Shown here piece by piece: positions 7,197 through 10,986 of a stretch of DNA of 10,986 nucleotides. A program made the translations under genes and the position numbers. Every line of letters begins with the position of its first letter. Within the stretch, counting starts at the first letter, position 1. The notes below the pieces were generated by a model. It searched no databases, was not told the DNA's origin, and saw only the letters and a program-made list of their open reading frames with translations. This DNA is from Desulfoprunum sp. (lineage in GTDB: Bacteria > Desulfobacterota > Desulfobulbia > Desulfobulbales > Desulfocapsaceae): contig JAUYSF010000018.1 in assembly GCA_030696435.1 (NCBI GenBank), forward strand, positions 1 through 10,986. The letters are read 5' to 3'.

Positions 7197-8249
7197 TTAT
7201 TTGCTCTGATGACTCTTGCGCAGCCAGCAGAGGGGGTCCTCCGCCAGATAGTCGCCCGTGACCTGATAGGCATGACCTCGGCAGCCATAGCACTGATCAC
7301 TGAGATCACAGGAAGAGCACTCGCCTTTGATGGTGCTGCGGATATTTCGCAGATCGTGAATGATTGCACTCTGCCTGAGGATATCGGCCAGTTTCTGTTC
7401 GCGGATATTCCCGGCTGACACAGCGACTCCGGGGCAAGGGTGGATATCGCCCGTCGAGGTCAGGGTGCAGGAGTATTCGTGCCGGGCGCATTGGGAACCA
7501 ACCAATGGCGGATGCGGGGTCCAGTTTTTTTGAAACTCCTTGGCATCAATATCAGCCAGGACTTCAAAAAGGCGCTGTATCTTTTCTGTCGGCACTTCGA
7601 GGTCGGGGTATTCCTTCGCCCTGCCCTGGAGGGTCATTGTCTCAATATAGGGAATGATATTCTGCCGGCGGGCCCAGCGCCAGAGGTCAGGAAGTTCCTG
7701 GTAATTGTGGCCGCAGATAATGGTTTCAATACCAAGGACATGCTCTTCGTTCGGATAGCCCGCATCTTTGAGGAATTGCAGGCCCTGCTCGATAGCCTCC
7801 AGGGTCCCGGACCGAGCGGCCAGGATGTCCTGGATTATAGGATTGCGGCTGTTCATCTTGATGACCACACCCACCTGCAGGCCATAGAGTCTATCGGCCT
7901 GTTCTCTCGTGAGCAGGGTAGCGTTGGTGAACAGGTCAACGGTCAGGTTTTTCCCTCTGATATATTCAATAAGGGGAAAGAGGTCCGGGAAAAGTAAGGG
8001 CTCACCACCGCCGAGGATAATTATTTTCTTCACCCCGAGATCAACTGACTGGTCAACTATGTTCAGCAGTTCCGGCAGGCGTAGCTCATTGTCCAGAGGA
8101 ATGCCGGAGGCGGCATAGCAATAGATGCAACCCAGGTTACAGATCCTCGACAACTCCAACTCCATGGAGAGTAGTCCGTGTCGTGCTCGAGTCTCTCGTA
8201 TTTCCTCGGGAGAAAATTCCAATCCCCAATGTTCATGTATACAGCTCAC
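7197..8249 (-). CDS. Radical SAM protein with SPASM-like C-terminal Fe-S domain
   Basis: The 350-residue protein begins its radical SAM barrel at MELELSRICNLGCIYCY. The CxxxCxxC cysteines are Cys37, Cys41 and Cys44 and bind the 4Fe-4S cluster that cleaves S-adenosylmethionine. LGGGEP (79-84) is the SAM-binding GGE motif. The C-terminal third holds eight more cysteines (254, 261, 272, 311, 314, 320, 323, 341) in a SPASM arrangement, expected to bind one or two auxiliary Fe-S clusters. SPASM enzymes usually modify peptides but also act on small molecules. No precursor-peptide gene is seen here, and the gene sits directly behind the PaaK ligase, so a role on an activated starter or carrier-bound intermediate is a reasonable inference. 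The GTG start overlaps the ligase stop as GTGA and has a strong AAGGAG. It lacks a B12-binding N-terminus, unlike the other two radical SAM proteins of this cluster. Confidence 0.92.
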   Translation of the reverse strand: MSCIHEHWGLEFSPEEIRETRARHGLLSMELELSRICNLGCIYCYAASGIPLDNELRLPELLNIVDQSVDLGVKKIIILGGGEPLLFPDLFPLIEYIRGKNLTVDLFTNATLLTREQADRLYGLQVGVVIKMNSRNPIIQDILAARSGTLEAIEQGLQFLKDAGYPNEEHVLGIETIICGHNYQELPDLWRWARRQNIIPYIETMTLQGRAKEYPDLEVPTEKIQRLFEVLADIDAKEFQKNWTPHPPLVGSQCARHEYSCTLTSTGDIHPCPGVAVSAGNIREQKLADILRQSAIIHDLRNIRSTIKGECSSCDLSDQCYGCRGHAYQVTGDYLAEDPLCWLRKSHQSK

Positions 8250-9580
8250 GCGTACGGGCTCCTTGTCTCTTGACGGAGGTCAAAAACGGTCTTCCGTTTT
8301 CTGCTGCCATCCTGTTCCATCATCTTTTGTACCTCTGCCAGAGGACGGATGAGTATTTCCGGTCTAACGCGAAGGACAGATTGCAGATTCTCGCTGATGG
8401 TTTCATGTTGCAGGTGTGTATCGCTGCCGATTATCACCGTTATCTCGTCGCTCAAGTCCATGGAACTCCTGATTTCCAGACAGAAGTGCTGGATATGCAT
8501 GGCCTCAAGTGTTCTGAAAATCGTTTCCGGGTACAGGGTCGTCCCCTTGTATTTGAGTCTCTGGGCCAGCCGACCTTCGATGGGGCCCAATCGCTCGGTC
8601 TTCCAGCCACAGCTGCAGGGCGAGTCAGAGAGTCGCGCTACATCACCGGTCCGGAAACGGACCAGCGGAAAACCTTGGACACCGAGAGGCGTGACCACTA
8701 CCTCGCCGGGCTGACCGTGAGGCAGGAGCCGGCCGTTATCATCAATGATCTCGACAATCATCAGCTCCGGGTGGACATGGCCGCCACAGGCTGCCGAACA
8801 TTCGCAGAAGGCGGTTTCAAATTCTGTTGCGCCATAGGAGGCATAGATATCGGCCTGCCATAAATCTCTGAGTTGCTGGCCCAGTGGGCTCAGGCTGTTG
8901 TCCGGGTAACGGATCGGTTCGCCAATGGTGATGAGGGTTTTGATGCCGCTGTGCGACACTTCGATATTGTTTTCCAGCCCCCATTGACCGAGTTGGAGAA
9001 GAAAAGAGGGAACACCGACGATAGCTCCGGGGCTGAGTTTTTTGATGATTTGCCACTGCCTGGCCGGCTGCCCCGGTCCGCTTCTGATGGCTACCGCCCC
9101 CAGATTGACCAGACCTGAATAATAGGCCATGCCGGCAATAAAACACCTGTCAAGGGTGACGGTGAGGAGCACCCGGTCGTTTGGCCGGATGCCTGCACCG
9201 TAATAGGCCATTGTCTCATTGAAGGCCAATCGCTCCAAATCCGCGGCGGTGTAGGGAACTATCACCGGTTCCCCGGTCGTGCCGGAGGTCAGGGCGATGT
9301 CCCGATGGTCAGTATTCTCTTTTTGACAGAAAAGTTGCGGGTATTGGTCAAGATCTGTTCTTGTGGTAAAGGGCAGGCGGGATATATCGGAGAGATCACG
9401 GAAATCAGACGGGGTAACGCTTTCCCTTCTGAACATCTCTTGGTAGTAGGGCACTCGACTCGCCTGTTGCAGATGCCTTTGCAGAAGGGCAATGCGCTGC
9501 GGCATAGAGTCGACAGGCTCGCTGGTGCGCAGGGCCAAGGCCTCGTGCATTGAATATCTCTCTCCCCTACAAAAGGTCAT
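8246..9580 (-). CDS. PaaK-type AMP-forming acyl/aryl-CoA ligase
   Basis: This 444-residue protein has the phenylacetate-CoA ligase (PaaK) layout of the ANL adenylating family. The ATP-binding P-loop is TSGTTGEP (about 98-105), the A5 motif is YASYGATE (about 246-253), and the A7 motif is RFRTGD (about 308-313). A C-terminal Lys in RKRKTVFD (about 428-435) fits the adenylation-catalysing Lys. Cysteines and histidines in CECSAACGGHVH (258-269) and PCSC (321-324) resemble a structural metal site seen in some PaaK relatives. It would activate a carboxylic acid, possibly aromatic, as an AMP ester and then load it on CoA or on one of the ACPs. The ATG at 9580 has AAGGA 7 bases upstream and overlaps the upstream stop as ATGA. 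A second ATG at 9550 also has a purine-rich GGGGAG site, so the start is uncertain by 10 residues. The substrate cannot be read from sequence. Confidence 0.9.
   Translation of the reverse strand: MTFCRGERYSMHEALALRTSEPVDSMPQRIALLQRHLQQASRVPYYQEMFRRESVTPSDFRDLSDISRLPFTTRTDLDQYPQLFCQKENTDHRDIALTSGTTGEPVIVPYTAADLERLAFNETMAYYGAGIRPNDRVLLTVTLDRCFIAGMAYYSGLVNLGAVAIRSGPGQPARQWQIIKKLSPGAIVGVPSFLLQLGQWGLENNIEVSHSGIKTLITIGEPIRYPDNSLSPLGQQLRDLWQADIYASYGATEFETAFCECSAACGGHVHPELMIVEIIDDNGRLLPHGQPGEVVVTPLGVQGFPLVRFRTGDVARLSDSPCSCGWKTERLGPIEGRLAQRLKYKGTTLYPETIFRTLEAMHIQHFCLEIRSSMDLSDEITVIIGSDTHLQHETISENLQSVLRVRPEILIRPLAEVQKMMEQDGSRKRKTVFDLRQETRSPYA
8259..8264 (-). promoter_or_regulatory. Strong Shine-Dalgarno AAGGAG fixing a GTG start
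   Basis: AAGGAG lies inside the end of the ligase gene, 9 bases before the GTG at 8249. It is among the best ribosome-binding sites in the window and decides the start of the radical SAM/SPASM gene, which has no in-frame ATG until about residue 29. Confidence 0.65.
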
Positions 9581-10386
9581 GCCGTTGTCCTTGATTCTTT
9601 GAAAATGAGCGGCTTGGGGAAACAGCTAGCTCCCTGGTGGGTTAAATGCCTGCCTCTCTGCATTTCCAGAGTTTCTTTGATCATGCGCCTGGCCTGATCT
9701 CGCAGGGCAATGGCTGATTCTTGTGTATGTCCGTTTTTTGGTGGTGGGTGCAAGGGAGGGAGCAGCGTTAAGGTGACATGTCCGGGGGTCAAAAAATGCT
9801 CTCCCGGCGCGAGTATCTTTTCTGCCCCGGCGATACACACGGGAATAATGGGAAAACCGGTCTCAACGGAGAGCAGAAATGCACCTTATTTGAAACGGAC
9901 AAGTTGGCCATTCCGAGAGCGATGTCCCTCGGGCCATATGGTGAGAGATGATCCTGAGTGCAGAAGATGTTCTCCCTGATTTTTTAGGGTATTCCAGCCT
10001 TCCCGAGAATCGATATATCCGGCAAGTCTCATCTGTTGCCCATAAACAGGGATTTTAAAGGGCCAGGAAGTGACAAAACTGTTTTCTTTCTTCAACGCCC
10101 CTAGCAGGTATGGGTCTATGGCTGAAGTGTGGTTGGCCACCAGAATTGCTGGAAACGGCAGTTCTGGCAAATGGGGGGGATAGTTGATTGTAACGATACT
10201 GCGCCAAGGCACAGGGCGGAGCAGAAGCCAACCGTAGAGAACAATTGCCCGACGCATGCCTTTGTCCCAGGCCCTACCGAGACAGACTTTGTGATACACA
10301 AGGAGAAAGGGCAATATGCCCAGGCCAACAACGGTGATTGCTGTAAATACGGGCCAATAGTAGAGATTAAAGAACAATTTCTTCAA
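9577..10386 (-). pseudogene. PlsC-type 1-acyl-glycerol-3-phosphate acyltransferase, interrupted by an in-frame TAA
   Basis: PlsC-family enzymes transfer an acyl chain to a glycerophospholipid-type acceptor at the inner membrane. The first 166 codons from TTG 10386 give a hydrophobic N-terminal segment (about residues 4-30), the catalytic NHTSAID block (His86, Asp91) and the acceptor-binding WPEGHRSRNG block (about 152-160). After VRFK a TAA at 9886-9888 stops translation. The same frame then runs on without another stop for 102 codons: GAFLLSVETGFPIIPVCIAG is the expected next PlsC block, and the frame ends at 9577. The frame is unshifted, so one base change (for example AAA to TAA, restoring FKKGAF) explains it. 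It could be a recent nonsense mutation, a sequencing or assembly error, or a split product, since a GTG at 9840 could restart translation. The last four bases overlap the following ligase gene as ATGA. Family assignment is firm; functional state is not. Confidence 0.85.
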
Positions 10387-10393
10387 GCAACGG

Positions 10394-10397
10394 CCCT
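10394..10397 (-). promoter_or_regulatory. Shine-Dalgarno AGGG supporting a TTG start for the PlsC gene
   Basis: AGGG overlaps the ACP stop codon and sits 7 bases before the TTG at 10386. No in-frame ATG or GTG lies between the ACP stop and the start of the conserved N-terminal sequence, so TTG with this site is the best start. It implies weak or coupled initiation after ACP translation. Confidence 0.45.
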
Positions 10398-10656
10398 ATG
10401 AGGTGTGTTCCGATCGTAAACGAAGAAGAAATTGAAAAAGATCTTCCATGGTCCTGATTGAACGCAATGCTCCTTCATCGGTCAGTTTCATGGCAAAGGT
10501 CTTTTCAAGTACGACGACCATATCGACTGCATCAAGACTGTCAAGGCCGAGATCATCATAAAGGGTGGCGTCCGGGCCCATTTTTTCCGGGTCCAGCTCA
10601 AATTCCTGGGCCAATACTTCAACTATTTTCCTGCGGAGTTCATCGTCGGATATCAT
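10396..10656 (-). CDS. Acyl carrier protein
   Basis: This 86-residue protein has the normal size and acidic, helical character of a type II ACP. The phosphopantetheine site is the Ser in GLDSLDAV (Ser40), followed by the usual hydrophobic helix II (DMVVVLEKTF). Once modified it would hold the growing acyl chain as a thioester and shuttle it between the KAS, ligase and acyltransferases of this cluster. The ATG start is supported by an AGGA about 10 bases upstream and by the 4-base overlap with the upstream KAS stop. A second, clearly different ACP lies at 1421-1678, so this one is probably dedicated to a particular KAS or acyltransferase. Its TAG stop is in the same frame as the following PlsC gene, with only three codons between that stop and the proposed TTG start. 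Confidence 0.95.
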   Translation of the reverse strand: MISDDELRRKIVEVLAQEFELDPEKMGPDATLYDDLGLDSLDAVDMVVVLEKTFAMKLTDEGALRSIRTMEDLFQFLLRLRSEHTS

Positions 10657-10986
10657 GAATCAAGTTTCCTGAAAACAAGGGCGGTATTGACTCCACCCAG
10701 GGCAAAATTATTTTTGATGACTGTGCAAAGACGGCGTTTTTCAATGCTTTTGATAAGATTTACTATCGTACATTCTGGATCAGCTTCTTGCAAGTTTCGT
10801 GTGGGAATTATTTCCTGGCGGAGGAGCATCTCAAGGAGGATAATACTTTCCAGCGCACCTGCCGCACCAAGTGTGTGGCCGATATGGGCCTTGAAGGAAC
10901 TGACAGGACAGGTGTCGCCAATCGCCTCAAGGATTGCGGCAGCCTCAGCCTTGTCACCCTGCTCCGTGCCGGTGGCATGGGCATTA
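10653..10986 (-). CDS. Beta-ketoacyl-ACP synthase (KAS II-like), C-terminal part; 5' end outside window
   Basis: Only the last 110 codons are present; the gene starts beyond base 10986. The visible part opens with NAHATGT, which carries the first catalytic His of KAS II-type condensing enzymes. It continues with SFKAHIGHTLGAAGA, which holds the conserved Lys and second catalytic His, and ends with the NNFALGG glycine-rich loop typical of the FabF C-terminus. The enzyme would condense malonyl-ACP with an ACP-bound acyl chain in the cytoplasm. The nucleophilic Cys lies outside the window, so an active enzyme cannot be proven. The stop codon overlaps the start of the next gene (ACP) as ATGA, indicating translational coupling. 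It is a diverged paralogue of the complete KAS at 151-1383. The local base composition is AT-richer than at the other end of the window. Confidence 0.93.
   Translation of the reverse strand, partial: NAHATGTEQGDKAEAAAILEAIGDTCPVSSFKAHIGHTLGAAGALESIILLEMLLRQEIIPTRNLQEADPECTIVNLIKSIEKRRLCTVIKNNFALGGVNTALVFRKLDS

Noticed and set aside
7133..7369. N-terminal extension of the PagL-like reading frame by 79 codons
   Set aside because: It overlaps the 3' end of the radical SAM/SPASM gene in another frame and would bury the signal peptide. ATG 7132 has its own ribosome-binding site.
9886..9888. Programmed recoding (selenocysteine or pyrrolysine) at the PlsC internal stop
   Set aside because: The codon is TAA, not TGA or TAG, and PlsC enzymes need no special residue there. 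Mutation or sequence error is simpler.
1..10986. tRNA, rRNA, CRISPR arrays, insertion sequences, attachment sites
   Set aside because: No cloverleaf, direct-repeat array, transposase motif or inverted-repeat ends were seen on either strand; coding genes fill nearly the whole window.

Overview
The window is one uninterrupted minus-strand run of thirteen genes. Two are cut by the window edges and one is interrupted by an in-frame stop. It has the content of a specialised fatty-acyl/polyketide-like lipid cluster. Six neighbouring gene pairs overlap by exactly 4 bases (ATGA or GTGA), the longest gap is 64 bases, and I saw no terminator or convincing internal promoter. It is therefore probably a single operon that begins right of base 10986 and continues left of base 1.

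The organism is probably a Gram-negative bacterium: there is a PagL-type outer-membrane beta-barrel with a signal peptide and C-terminal Phe, and an LpxL/HtrB-type acyltransferase. Three radical SAM enzymes, two of them with an N-terminal region like a B12-binding domain, suggest an anaerobe. A sulfate-reducing or related Desulfobacterota lineage is my guess; no rRNA or taxonomic marker is present.

Layout in transcription order (right to left): C-terminal end of a beta-ketoacyl-ACP synthase (KAS); acyl carrier protein (ACP); PlsC-type acyltransferase with an in-frame TAA; PaaK-type AMP-forming CoA ligase; radical SAM/SPASM protein; PagL-like secreted lipid deacylase; short KAS-like protein with Ser where the catalytic Cys should be; B12-type radical SAM protein 1; B12-type radical SAM protein 2; family-2 glycosyltransferase; LpxL/HtrB-like acyltransferase; second ACP; second full-length, catalytically intact KAS; and the start of another, probably KAS-like, protein.

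How they may work together (inference): the ligase activates a starter acid. Two KAS/ACP sets build one or two ACP-bound acyl chains. The radical SAM enzymes carry out chemistry that ordinary fatty-acid enzymes cannot, such as methylation, cyclisation or C-C bond formation. The two acyltransferases and the glycosyltransferase move the chains onto a lipid or sugar headgroup, and the PagL-like enzyme trims or edits the lipid in the outer membrane. The combination resembles aryl-polyene clusters and the KAS/ACP/radical SAM clusters proposed for ladderane lipids in anammox bacteria, but the product cannot be read from the sequence. No ketoreductase, dehydratase, enoyl reductase or thioesterase lies in the window, so part of the pathway must be outside it or borrowed from primary metabolism.
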